Below are positions 36,118-48,849 of a stretch of 64,000 bases of DNA, piece by piece. A model generated the notes under the pieces. It had not been told where the DNA came from. It was given only the letters and a program-made list of their open reading frames with translations, and ran no database searches. The stretch is taken from positions 12,085,268 through 12,149,267 of the forward strand of contig BSYO01000024.1 in the NCBI GenBank assembly GCA_033239525.1. Direction: 5' to 3'. The stretch comes from Nepenthes gracilis. Its lineage: Eukaryota; Streptophyta; Magnoliopsida; Caryophyllales; Nepenthaceae. The position numbers and the translations under genes were made by a program. The stretch's first letter is position 1; each line of letters starts with the position of its first letter.

Positions 36118-37320
36118 TGATGGGGTTCAACCCGGATACACCTGATTCAGTATAGCAAATAAACCCGAACCCTTTTTGTCGGCCATCGACCATTAAGAAT
36201 GTGAATATAAGGAATACAAGAATGTACAACGATTTTTAACGTGAAAAAATTCTTTTTAACTAAGGAAAAAATTACGAAATATTTTTTGAATAATCTATTA
36301 TGTAAAATCGGTTATAAACCCTCGAGACAAAATACCGATAACCCACCCAAGATAGAGTAAAAAAAATAATCTTCTAGAGTAAGAAAATTCTCCTTCACCA
36401 TTCTCTCTTTTTCTCTTCTCTCTTTTTTCTCACTCGTGGTACTCTCTACCCTTTGATTTTATGAGCGTGGTGGTGAATAGTGAACGGCAAAATTTATATT
36501 CTGCATTTCGTTTCTACTCCATTCCACACACCATTCCGAAGTACCTGGTGTGCTTTATAATGATGCCTGGCTAATATCCCACCTGCTCATTTGCCCTAAT
36601 CTTGCAGATAATTTGCCACGCTAACTTTGTCATTTTTTACGCTTTTACTAGTTCCTGCGATTTTCTACAAATGGTGCATACTGTACAAGTTGGCTACTCG
36701 CTTTGCAAGTCAGTTACCTACTCTACAAAATCTGCTACCTAATCTGCAAATTCGTCTACTAGCTCTGCCAGATTGTCCCCTCTAAATTGGCTTTGCCTGG
36801 TCACCCCTTCTCATCAGTACCCTCGGTTGCCTCTTTGGCTGGCCTCATCCCAACTCAGCCACACTGGTCTGGCGTCTCCTGATTGGTTTTCTCTTAGACG
36901 GTTTGCTTTTTTGGTTGGCTATGTCTTCCATCTAGTTGGCCTCTCCAACCGGTTTCCTACTGGCTGATCTCCTTGCTACTTGGCCAACCGACCTCCTGCT
37001 ATTCGGCCGGCTAACTTCCTTCCGACTGCTCGTCACGCGTGCTTTGATCATCGTACAAATCTCGTATAAACCTCCGATAACTTTTTATTTATTGAGTTAT
37101 CCACAGATGAGTGACCAAAAACCCAACAGGCCGCAACCCACTAGATTTTGCACCCATGCCACTTCACAAACCTGCCACTGCCGGTTAATAGCATGCATCC
37201 AAGGATTTGCACATCCACTTGATAATAGGACTACCATGACAACTATAATTTGATTAATGATATGTCGCGGGTCTAAATGTATAATTGTGTGATATAGACA
37301 ACCCAATGAGAAAGCTCAAT
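36118..37320 (-). mobile_element. Copia-type LTR remnant (related family, copy 1)
   Basis: Starts TGATGGGGTTC. It has the copia LTR layout seen in the intact element: an AATGTACAACGATTTTTAACG segment, a C/T-rich promoter-proximal block (36390-36430), then a more G+C-rich tail. It resembles 41529-42640 and shares the start form TG.TGGGGTTC. No PBS or coding sequence abuts it, so it may be a solo LTR; the right end is approximate. Confidence 0.5.
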
Positions 37321-37499
37321 TCAAATAATCTTATTTATTTGTCTTGTGCACCACAAACAATAATGTCGACCGATATTGGTTTGTGTTCCCGCGAGAGCTC
37401 CCCTAATGCTTGAGTTGGTGCTTGCTCAAGTAGATAAAAAAGAGAGAGAGAATTATCTATTTTTTTAAATTAGCCAACAAGATTGATGTTTCCAGCTAT

Positions 37500-38268
37500 T
37501 AGGTTTTTGATCACTTTCTTATAAATGTTGTAATAAACGAATAGTTATCGAAAAATCGCATGATATTTGTGCGAGAATCAATCGAGGATCGATCAAAGGT
37601 CAGTAGAAATGCGTGCATTATATTATTCACGTGTGCGACTAAGTGCCTGAAGTGCCAAAAATAGTAGGCACGCTCTTGAGGCCCGTCTAAGGTGCCGAAC
37701 CAAGTGATGCTTGCATTCGAGGCGCGCTTGACAGGCGCTCGAGTGCCAATTCGCAGTATAAAATCATACTTGATATGATTTTTTGTATTTCAAAATCTTT
37801 TTTCTCATACAAGGGCACCGCAAAGAGAGATAGAAGAGGAAAAGAAAAAAGCGTTAAGAGTTTTGACATCCGATTGAGGTCCATTTGAGTTCAGTTTTTT
37901 ATCAATGTCAAGTACGTTATTCTATAGTGGATTTCCAGAGCGTATATCATTTAATTACTCTTATTTTTTGTTATACTTTGTCTTGTGGGTTACTAAGTAT
38001 GTTGAGGGGGTTATAATTAGCCATTTTTTACTCAAGATTGTAGCGAAAAAATTTCAGAGAGGATTATTCGTAACCGGTACTATTATTATAGTGGATTATT
38101 TTAAAATTTATCCAATAATTTTTTCTTAAATTGAAAAAAATTTTTACGTTAAAAACGTTATACATTATTATATTTCTTATACTTACGAGTTTAGTGGTTA
38201 ACGTTTAACGGGGGTTCAAATTTTGTTTCACAGTGTCGAATTGTATGTATTTGCGTCGAACCCCAACA
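37500..38268 (+). mobile_element. Copia-type LTR remnant, plus orientation
   Basis: Ends in CGAACCCCAACA, the mirror image of the TGTTGGGGTTCG start of the minus-strand copy at 41529. It carries GGCGCTCGAGTGCC, a TATA-like TATAAAATC at 37758, an A/G-rich leader and TTACGTTAAAAACG. Fourteen bases after the end, CAGTATGGAGCTTG resembles a decayed tRNA-Met primer site. This would be a 5' LTR whose element body is lost. The left end is approximate. Confidence 0.45.
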
Positions 38269-41200
38269 CCAACAATAAGCAGCAGTATGGAGCTTGATCA
38301 GGAAGTCGATCTAGTTAAATGATTCATCCTTTTCATTAGATGATAACATGGATTGTGTAATACTAATGGAATAGATATACTATTCTTGTCATGATATCAG
38401 GAGCTCGGGTCTAGTGTCTTACTCGAGAAGAGTATAATTCTCAATATAAGAACTTGGTTCTAAACATGTGAGAAAATTTGTCTTATTCAATGAGTGTATG
38501 CTTTGATAGAATAAGAGTGTAATTTGCTCTTCGAAATACAATCCCTTCAATTGAGGCTAAGGTTTTGTTATCTATTGGCAGGATAAAAGAGCCATTAGGC
38601 TACGTAGGCAAAGGTTAGTGGGTTAAGTATCATGAATTTAGTAGTTGACACACATACTCCATGATCCCCATTAAATGTCCCTGCCACTTTCGATCAGTGT
38701 CCACCCAAGGTTTAACTTGTAGTGCCGTAGACATCCTTTGGAGTGGAAGGCACGCTTGTTGCTAATAGACAAATATATTAGAATTTCTGTCCAACAGGTA
38801 ATACTGATACGTTATTTTAATTGTCTTGAATCATATATAGAGGTTTTGAATTCATAATATAACCGATGGCAAGAATGTACAAACCACACTTATAATTTTC
38901 TTCAAGACAGGACTTTTATGGGTCAATCGTATCTAAGGTGGGGCTCCTATCCCAACAATTGCATAATTGCTCAACAACATAAGTGATAATAAAGAAGATG
39001 ATGATAATGTTATTAATAGATGAACTAATTTTAATAATAGATAACACTATCAAAAAAAATATATGATAGATAATCATGGAATGGCTTTTCAATAAGCCCA
39101 AATTGATCTTAAATTAAAATATAGAAAAAGTTAAAAAAATATATAAAATCGAGGGCATAACATGCCCATTTTCACTACATACAATTTCCAAATCAAAATC
39201 TAAACAAAAAAGTTCAGATAATACCCTAGTCGATCCCAATAGGTCAACATTGCCACTGACTCATGAATTTCTCTCCAATAAGACAAAAGATTATCCTTCT
39301 CTTTTTCTCATCTTCAATTTGTCATATTTATAACCAACTTAATCCTAATGATACTTACCCTAATTAAAAAACAGTGGTAAAATTTTCAAGAAGAATTATA
39401 AGATTATCATTAATGACTCCATAAAATAAATAGACTAAACGATAATAAAATATTTATCCTACTAAATTTATAAGATAATGATGACAAGATACATTCTAGT
39501 TAATTATTGATTGATATTCAAAATATAAACTCTTTCCATATGCCCTATATATCTACTTCTCTTCCTATATAAGTTTGGTTCATGTTTTCAGCATCCAGGC
39601 AAGTGAAGTGTTGTTAGGTTTTTCCATTTTGTAATGTCTATTTCTATCTAATGGGAAAAATTTCAACCTAAAAATTTAAAAAATTATGATTATGATAAAA
39701 TATTAAAATATATGATTAATCTTATAATTATAACCTTTTAAATTATCATGATAAAATTTTTACTACCGGATATATTAGAGAACTCTAAAATAAAAGAATT
39801 TTTACGGCTTCCAAACAAGTGGCTTTATAAAATAAACAGTTATTATAGATGAATGGCATGTTTAAATAGTAAACAATGGTAAATTGATATTTTTTATAAA
39901 CCATATTTATGAGGATTTTGCTATGGATCTTACCAATTTACAGCCAATTTATAATTATCTTTTTATACATGGAATTTATTTTAATTTTTTTTCAAAATTT
40001 TAATAGACCCCACATAAAGAAAGGGGTATAACTAGAATGTAAGTTAGGTATAACAAATGGCCTTTTCCTTCTTATGATTATGGACCCTCTTTTATAATAG
40101 TAGTATTACATAGACATTTTAAACATTCTTTGGGGGCTTTTTGGGATAAGTAATTATTTAAATACTTATTCAGACATAACATTTTATTTATATTTTTTAT
40201 ATTAATCCATTAATATAAATTAAATATCATATCATTTAATAATATTTAAATAATACTTAAAATATATACTTAGTATATTTGGTAAACCCAACATACCACA
40301 TCACTCAATTGTCAAAATAGCATATAAAAATAATCTATATGCCATTTTTGTGTCTTGCACGAGCAATGCTTATACTTTTTTTTTTTTTTTAAAGTTTGTC
40401 AAATGTCTTATTATTTATAATTCTCTCTCTCTATATATAAAACTTGTTAAAATTTTAAAAATAATAAAATAATCCCTATATTAAGAAAATAAATTATAAG
40501 TATGTGAGATAAATAGATTTTTTAAAGCATGATTTTCCTATTGGCGAAGCAGAGAACTTCTCATGCAAAAATAAAAAATAAAAAAATAAAATAAAAACTA
40601 TAATAAATATAAATATTTGGGCTGTGTATACAACGTGGACACAGGCCCAATTAATCCATAGTTTAGGCTTTGCGTTTCATGGTGGCCCAAATAATTTTGT
40701 ACAGCCCAAGATAGGGTATCTTAAATTGGGCCGATTACGGGCTGTATTTTACACCCACAAATATATTGAAATAATCTTTCTATAGTTATGAAAGCTAAGG
40801 TTGTTCACCCTTTGAATTAAAGCATAGATTAAAATATAATAAATTAAGGTAACGTATCATCAATAATTCAAAGTAGATAGTTATCGTTAAAATTAAAATT
40901 AAAGTAATTATTATATATTTTGTAATAATTAATTGGTACTACTAACGTAACATCAATCATCAATTATGTGTGCGATGGACTAGCTACAAAATGATAAGAT
41001 CTATATCTAAAATCTCACTATCAAAACGTACCTAAATTATTAGAAAATAAATTGTTAATGAGTCAGTCTATTAATAAAATTAAATTATCTAAAAGGTTAG
41101 TTGAGAATAAACCCCTTTAACTATTTAGAGTTATCAATTATTAGGAAGATAAATATTAATAAAGTTTGCCCTCTTAAAGAATATCACTATCAGAGAATTA

Positions 41201-41528
41201 GAGCTGTCAAATTCTCGAATCATCACTTTGAATAAAATGCAAAAATGGTTCAAATCGTTAACTAAAGGTAAATAGGCCCACTCCAACTGGTATGCTACTT
41301 AAGTGATGACCAAATTACATTATCGAAATAGTTATGGCCACAAATATCTCCCTAAGCTCATGAATATCTAAGTTAGAGTTTGAACCTCTAAAAACCATTT
41401 AAATGTGTCCAAGACATTAATAGCCAAACTTACTAAGTATGCATTGATCAAGTAATGAATAACCCATCTCATAAAGAGGAAAGAGTTCTTTGCAAGTCTC
41501 CTATTTGTTTGGCTTCCTAGGTTGATTG
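38269..41528. other. No gene recognised
   Basis: Mostly AT-rich; 38270-38800 is of ordinary composition and may be leftover copia leader or gag sequence, but no motif was readable. A patch with GGCCCA/TGGGCC motifs on both strands (40640-40740) looks promoter-like without a gene next to it. Confidence 0.4.
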
Positions 41529-42640
41529 TGTTGGGGTTCGAAATTCAAATTCATTTGATCCGGGGCAACAAAGATTTGAAACTCTCCATCATTATCAGTT
41601 ACCAATTTAGTGGGTATAAGGAATAAAAGAGATGTACAATATTTTTTATGTAGAAATCCTTCACAAACTAAAAAAAAATCACGATATACTAAATTCATTA
41701 AAGGCTTCTATTATGTAAAATATGTTATAAAAAATTTTGATATAGAGTATTCGTTATATACCCGAGATAGAACAAGAAAAACAACTATCGAGAAAGAAAA
41801 CTTTCACTTTGCTCTTATCTTTATATTTTTCTTCTCTCCTTCTCACTGGTGGTGCACTCCATTCACAAATATTTTATAAGTTTGGTAAAACGACAATATT
41901 CATTTTACCCTTGTACACATGTGGCCTGGCGCACAGCACTCCTGGTGATTTTTCACACACCAGCATAGCCCTTGGTACCTAGTACTATGGCTTTTGGTGA
42001 TCCACACACACTCATTTGAAGCTTCTGGTGCACATTTACAATGACCCAACTCCACTAAATTTTATCTACTCAATTGGACATCTTACAGATAATCTGTCAC
42101 ATCGTCCCTATTATTTCTGTGCCTTCACCAATTTTTGAGCTTCTTGTAGACACACATATTTAGCACAGATGATGCATACTCTACATGACAGCTTCATACT
42201 TTGTAAACCTTACTAATTTTAGAAAGTCAACGCTCGACACAGATAATTGTCAGCATTTCAGACTTTTCGTCTTCTCTTTTAGCTCGCCAGCCAACCTCTC
42301 ATTGACCTCTTATTTACCGCCAACATACCATTGATCGGATTCTACTCTTAACTTATCAACCTCCCGTTTACAATTTTCTATTGTCAGCCGATTAACTACT
42401 CTTAACATGACATCTTCATGCTTTGGAAAACTTACTAATTCTAGAAATTGTCTTGCTACTCCATAGATAATTGTGACAAACATTTCAAACTTTGCTATAA
42501 TTAGTATGTTTCTTTGACATCACACAAAACCTCATCCGACCTCTTGTTTGTTAAGTCTTCTCTCAATGATCAAACATACCATTGTGCGATTCTATTTAAA
42601 CATCTAACCGTAGATTGAAAAGTCCCATTGACAATCTTTT
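41529..42640 (-). mobile_element. Copia-type LTR remnant (related family, copy 2)
   Basis: Starts TGTTGGGGTTCG. It has the GATGTACAATATTTTTTATG segment, the C/T block near 41830 and a long tail. Inside, a ~225-bp stretch is partly duplicated (about 42190-42370 and 42410-42600: both hold CTTACTAATT, AGATAATTGT, ACATACCATTG). No PBS next to it. Confidence 0.5.
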
Positions 42641-43340
42641 ATTCAAAATTATAATTTACATGATTCGAGTTAAAATATTTAAAGGCTCGTTACATAATTT
42701 TTTGAGTTAAGTATACACATTAATATATAATATTTAATGTAGTTATATCCTATAATTATTTCTATAGGATAAAAAAATAGTGGGTTAGCTGGTCCAGTCA
42801 ATTAATGCATTTATTTAATAATATAACTAAAAGTCTATTATTGATTTCGGCTGGTAAGAGAGATCACCACCCACGCTGAGTGCCACCATTTGCAAGGGTA
42901 GTGGATGAGGCGGTCCAGTGGGAGACTGACAAACTAAAAGCTCCATCAGCATGCCTTCCACGGGGCCACGCTCCCTTGTGGGTACGCGCTAGCAACAAGC
43001 GAGTAGGCTGAAACCTAACTTCAATAATAATAATAATAATAATAATAAAACTAAGTAAATAAATAAATGAATGAAAAGTCAAAACACCCAGATTTAAATT
43101 TGATGCAAACAATTTTTATAGATTTTACCTAAACCGGATACCGTTAAATTTAAATTCAACGCTGCATTTTTATATAAAAATATTTATATTATTTTTATTT
43201 TTATTATTTTATTAAAAAAATATAAGGATGATTGGATTTTAAAATTAATCAGACTCTAATGTATTGCAGGAGCGATGCCCGTACAAAGTCGCAGATTCTA
43301 AACATCGGTAGAAGTAGATTGAAAAATATTTTTAGGACTT
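42641..43340. repeat. ~707-bp tandem duplication, copy 1
   Basis: From ATTCAAAATTATAATTTA to about 43325. It includes a G+C-rich ~190-bp core (42845-43020), a (TAA)n run and an A/T tail. It repeats at 43348 with very few differences. No coding function was recognised. Confidence 0.85.
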
Positions 43341-43347
43341 ATTTTTT

Positions 43348-44050
43348 ATTCAAAATTATAATTTATATGATTCGAGTTAAAATATTTAAAGATTCATTAT
43401 ATAATTTTCTGAGTTAAATATACACATTAATATACAATATTTAATATAGTTATATCCTATAATTATTTCTATAGGATAAAAAAATAGTGGGTTAGCTGGT
43501 CCAGTCAATTAATGCATTTATTTAATAATATAACTAAAAGTCTATTATTGATTTCGGCTGGGAAGAGAGATCACCACCCACGCTGAGTGCCACCATTTGC
43601 AAGGGTAGTGGATGAGGCGGTCCAGTGGGAGACTGACAAACTAAAAGCTCCATCAGCATGCCTTCCACGGGGCCATGCTTCGAGTGTCGGTACGCGCTAG
43701 CAACAAGCGAGTAGGCTGAAACCTAACTTCAATAATAATAATAATAATAATAAAACTATGTAAATAAATAAATGAATGAAAAGTCAAAACACCCATAGCC
43801 ATTAAATTTGATGCAACTACAGGCCTTGATGCAAATGCGGATAGGGGTACCCAAGTCGGATACCGTTAAATTTTAAATTCAACGCCGCATTTTTTTATAT
43901 AAAAATATTTTTATTATTTTTATTTTTATTATTTTATTAAAAAATATATGGATGATTGGATTTTAAAATTAACAGACTCCGTATGTATTGCAGGAGCTTT
44001 AATGCCCGTACAGCGTCGCAGTCCCCTATGCCGGTACAGCGTCGCAGATA
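43348..44050. repeat. ~707-bp tandem duplication, copy 2
   Basis: Near-identical to 42641-43325, including the G+C-rich core, the (TAA)n run (two units shorter) and the tail with GGATGATTGGATTTTAAAAT. It carries a small extra segment around 43815-43850 and a doubled GTACAGCGTCGCAG at the end. Confidence 0.85.
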
Positions 44051-44287
44051 TTCAGCCAACCAATGCTACCTACGTGGTTCAACGGCTCTTGCTCTACTAC
44101 AAAATCTCATTACTTAGCCATTTGAGTAGGGATCCAATTTGATTATTGCAGCTTGCTTTACTAAAACTCGAATTGATTTAACACTCGACAAATTTATAAG
44201 TTGAAATTGGATGCCGGTCTTACGAAAGTGTATATGCTCTTTTTGAGTGGTCAACTTGACCCCGAGCGATTTATGTCATGACAAGGA

Positions 44288-45310
44288 TGTTGGGTTTCAA
44301 ACCCTCGTGTTAGAATCATAAGGAGATGAATCGATAATGTATAATAAAATAATTATTATTATAAATAATTAGACATACAAAAAAGTCTATGTATAAAACT
44401 CTTTTTGAAATAATAGAAAAAATTTCGGGACTATAAATTAAAAAAATTTTCACTAAATAGTGAGTTTTAATTATAAAAATCGTAAATAAATATAAGAATA
44501 TAATACCTTATAATAATAAGTTCGAGTAATAAAAAATATAAGATAAAAGAGAAGAAATATGATCAACAAAATATCATTTATAACGATAAGAATAAAGTAT
44601 TCGAGATTGGTAGAGAATAGAACTTAATTCAGAAGTAAAATGGATGAACAAATTTTTATCTTCTCTCTCTTTCTCTTCTTTTTATCATTGTGTTGGTGTT
44701 TAATAACTCAAAACTGTAAATAAATAACCATATTAACAAATAATAAATCCTTCAATCACCACCTTCAAATATCATAATTTGAACTATTCAAGCAAATTAT
44801 TTTATTGTCACCTTTTATTTGTTTGAATAAGTTTCTATACAATAATAACAAGTGGTCTCTGATACCACTTGTTGTGTTTCAAACTACCTTATATGAACCG
44901 TAAAGAGATAAATTAATAATATATAATAAAATAATAATAACCATAAATAATAAGGCACATATAAAATTTTATGTGAATTTTTTTTTAAAATGAGAAAAAA
45001 ATCATAAGACTATAAATTCGAATAATACTTACTAAATAGTGAGTTTTGATTAAAAAAAATATTTAACAAATATAAGGATCAATATTTTTAATAATAAACT
45101 CGATTAATTAAGAGTACAAAGTGAAAGAAAAGAAATATGATGGTACAATGTCCTTAATAACAACAAGAACAACATACCCGAGGTGGATAAAAATGAAATA
45201 TGATTTAGAACTCAAATAAATGATTAAAATTTCTTTTTCTCCCTTCTCTCCCTTTCTTTTTTTTTTCTTACTGTATTGGTGTTCAATAACTTAATTGTAA
45301 AAAAATAACC
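44288..45310 (-). mobile_element. Internally deleted copia element (TRIM-like)
   Basis: Two direct LTR-like blocks (44288-44728, and 44870 to at least 45310) share GTTTCAAAC near the start, TAATAAAATAAT, ACTAAATAGTGAGTTTT, AAAGAAGAAATATGAT-type text, a C/T block and TTGGTGTT.AATAACT. Between them lie only ~140 bp, holding a primer site and the first gag codons (SNYDI-type) on the minus strand. The left LTR is cut at about 44728. The right LTR may extend to about 45800. Confidence 0.65.
44857..44869 (-). other. Primer-binding site of the TRIM-like copia element
   Basis: AGTGGTATCAGAG on the minus strand, a perfect match to the usual copia initiator-Met tRNA site, abutting the LTR terminus at 44870. 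It lies in a hairpin formed by ACAAGTGGT and ACCACTTGT. Confidence 0.75.
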
Positions 45311-46973
45311 CTAAAATTACGTCAAGATGATTTTATATTAGGAATTGTGTGCCAGTGCTCGTTAGGTACATATCAGGCACGACCTTACTATACAATCGAC
45401 GCATGAGTGTCACTCAGGCACTAGGCACTCTAGACAAAATGCGTATTTACGCCTTTTATATTCACATCTGGCGCCCCAAATTTGGACAAAGTACTTATAT
45501 ATACCACCCAGGCACTCATCGAAGACCTCTAATATGGACAAATAGTGCACATATATGGATTAGACATCTATTATATGCCACTCAATAATTTTTTTTCATC
45601 AGGCCAAGACTTGTGTATCATTGTGCGTGTCACCGGCTGACTTATCAAATAAATATGGGACTCACAGGTAAGTAGCTTACAACCTAACAAAGGATCCATG
45701 TTGTCAGTAGCTGAAAGAAAGAAACATCTAACATGCTCAACAATCTAACCGAGCTCTACTCTGTAACTTGGCCCCCTTCACCATGCCTAAAATATCAATC
45801 TCGATGAATGGTTGAAAAGATTATGTAACTGCCGTTCTCTCTTTTACTAGCTTGAGTTAAACTGACTTAGACATGATGATATTTTCTTGTAAACCTTCAC
45901 TGTTGTCACTTGTGATATGCATGACCACGTAATCAAATTATCAAAATTGAGCTTTATCATCTTATTGTTTCCCTTCGAAATAATTGACTAAGTTTAGATA
46001 CGTGTCAATATCTAAACAAAGTAAAAACTGAAGTAATTGAACAAATATCTAACAAGAGTTTCATAATTTACATAAGCAGCCCCCTCAAGTCCTAAGTTAT
46101 AGGCCGCCGTCTACTGGGCCTATGTATCGGTTTGCGAGCTTGGATTTCTAGCCGGCCTAGTATAAGTATACCCATCACTATTATTGTATTAAGTCTATTT
46201 TTAATTATAAGATGAGAAAATATTAGAAAAACACTCACTGTATATTTCTGTGTATTTTATGTAAAAAATAATAAATAATAAATATTCTCCAAGTGAAGCA
46301 AATTGCTAAGAATTTGGACACCAAAAGAGAATAAGATTGATCTCAGTATATATTATTAAAAGATTTAGGAATAATAGAATATTATGTTATTTAATTTATA
46401 CAAAAAACAAATATTTTGTAAAAGAATAAATATTAGTGTTACTATCAGGTGGATAGAAGGGTGATAGGTGGTCGGTGGCAGGCACGGAGTTGTAGTCTAG
46501 CGGCCAGTTTGATATTTATTTTTATTGATATTAAATATTTTCAATTTTTTATAATATATTTTAAAAAATATATATATATATCACATCTACTATACAATAA
46601 TAATAACATAATAAGATAATCCCATCAACCTTTTCTGTTAAATGTCATAACAAATTTAATAAAAGTACATAATTAATTAATTAATTAATTAATAATTATA
46701 CAACATAATAAATGAATAAAATTATGTAATAAATAATATCATATTTACTATTTATTACACATGGTCATTTAACCAATTTAATTTGATCGTTAAAAAATTT
46801 TATAAAATATAATTAATACATTTATTTATTGTAAATGATAACAGCCAAAAAATATAAATCTAATTACTTTTTTTTAGGATGATTATAGTAAAAGTAATTA
46901 ATCTGACCTTGCCCAAATTATGAATATTTTTTATATATAATTTTTTTTAGCTCTTATAAACATCAAATCAAAA
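45311..46973. other. No gene recognised
   Basis: The first ~500 bp are of LTR-tail composition and probably belong to the copia remnant. The rest is AT-rich, with an (AATT)n run at about 46674-46694. A 79-codon frame (45349-45588) shows no homology. Confidence 0.4.
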
Positions 46974-48438
46974 TGTATCCTTAGATTTGAATTATTAAAC
47001 GAATTAAGAGCCACTTGATCTTTTCAATAGGTTCAATTGAAACAGGTTCAATTTTCGTTATTTAAAACCCGAATTTTACACACCACAACAGGTAAATAAT
47101 AAGTTAGAGAATGACTAGATTTACTTTCAATATATCCTCCGATATTTAACTCAAAAATCTTTCTTGGGAAGATAGAAGAATTGTAGGATGAATGAATAAT
47201 GCATAGATGCATATTTCGGGGATTAAGTATTTATAGAGTGTTGAACTCCAATGAGTATGCTCTATTGGAGAGCAACTTAGAGATGAAGGATTGAGCTCTA
47301 ATGAGTTTGCTCGGTTAGGGAGTGGCTTAGAGATAGATGGTTGATCTCTGATAAGTGTGTTCGGCTAGAGAGTGGTTTAGAGATGGAGGACTAAATTCTG
47401 CCAAGTGTGCTTGGTTGAGAAGCAACTTGGAGATGCATGATTGAGCTCCGATGAGTGCGCTCAATTGAGAAGCGGCTTGAAGATGAAAGATTGAGCTCTA
47501 ATGTGTGCACTTGATTGGGAAACGATTTTAAAATGAATGATTTAGTTCTGATAGATGTGTAAGGAGTGGCTTAGAGATAGGGGATTAAGTTCCGATGAAT
47601 GTATTCGACAGGGAAGCATCTTAGAAATGAAGGATTGAACTCCGATAAATGTGCTCGATTAGGGACCAGTTTAGAGATCAAACTACAATGAATGCCCTCA
47701 GTTTGGGAGCGGTTTAGAGATGAAAGATTAAGTTTCAATTAGTGTGCTCGGATGATGAGCGATTTAGAGATGAAGGATTGAGTTTCGATGAGTACACTCG
47801 GCTGAGGAACGGTATGGAGATAGACGCTTGTGCACTCACAAGCTGGGTGACATGAGAAGCGATGCACTCGGAGGTAGAGTTGCTCAAGAGAAAGCAGTTT
47901 GATACTTCATGGATGCTTGAGGCTAGGAATTCTTCGTCCTTCCCATTTTCCCGCAGGAGAGAAGAGAGATTTATGAAGTTGGAGCCGGTATCGCCTTTCT
48001 TGAGTATCGCAGCTAATGTCTGTTGCCCAAAAGATTTGACTAAGCTGTCTCCTTAAGCGTGTGCCGAGGTAAACATGGCAATTATAGTTTTTTTAGAAAC
48101 ATTGGAGGACTGTGCTTGCCTTCTCAAAGTGATACGTTGCACAGGAAGATATTTTACGGATATTTATTAGATTGTGTAGGACAATTGTTGTGGCCATTGA
48201 GCTGGAGGAGCCTCTACTGATTAGTTCTAATTGCTCATTTATTATTGAATGGTGCCATGTTATGTGTTCTTGGTCCGCCTCGACGGCTGCTGGACCTTAG
48301 ACTAGGGGAGCGTCCCATTGAGCTTCCTTTTCTTGGGGCCTTGGACTCGGAGGAGTTTCTACTGGACTGTGGCTTCTAGGGGTGCTCTTCTCTTATATGC
48401 CTGATTTTGGGTTAGCCCAGGGGTTAGTGGGCCCATCA
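46974..48438 (-). repeat. 3' LTR of element A, with internal minisatellite
   Basis: Contains about 12 units of a ~50-bp tandem repeat (47245-47830), each built around CTCCGATGAGTGTGCTCGG and GAGCGGCTTAGAGATG. A minus-strand TATAAATA lies at 47235-47228. It pairs with the LTR at 51768. Confidence 0.85.
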
Positions 48439-48470
48439 TTAACCCCTCATGTCGGAATGTTTAAATTTTC
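48439..48470 (-). other. Polypurine-tract region of element A
   Basis: The minus strand reads ATGAGGGGTTAA directly before the LTR start TGATGGGCC. It corresponds to AGGGGGCTTG before TGATGGG in element B. Confidence 0.55.
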
Positions 48471-48849
48471 AACTCCTGACATGTCATAATGGGATGCCGC
48501 TTGCAGGTCTGTGCGCACTTTCCTTTCCTAGGTGTCCTGCAAATTTCTACTCTGATTGATAGGTTTTAGCACCAATTTAGTTCTCTATTGTTGGAGATTT
48601 TTCGTTGAGGATGATTTTTTGGCATCAGCGCAACCTCTTTAGTTTAATGCTGATCGATCTCCTTATCTGGCTAAAAGTGGAAGGGCTCTCAATGCCTCGC
48701 TTCATGAATGGTCTACACCAGCCTAGTGGTGTGAGAGTTCAGAGTAAATATGGAGCCTACACAACTATAAGCTGGGATCGGCAGAGATTCTTCACCAATG
48801 CACAAAGCTGGAGTTGGAGATACGCCTAAAGTTTGCCCTGGTTTCCAGA

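Noticed and set aside
36118..42640. One copia element with LTRs at 36118 and 41529
   Set aside because: Orientation agrees, but there is no primer site by the right copy, no coding domain between them and an opposite-orientation LTR in the interval, so separate remnants are more likely.
47245..47830. CRISPR-like array
   Set aside because: The repeats are contiguous ~50-bp units without unique spacers, inside a plant LTR.
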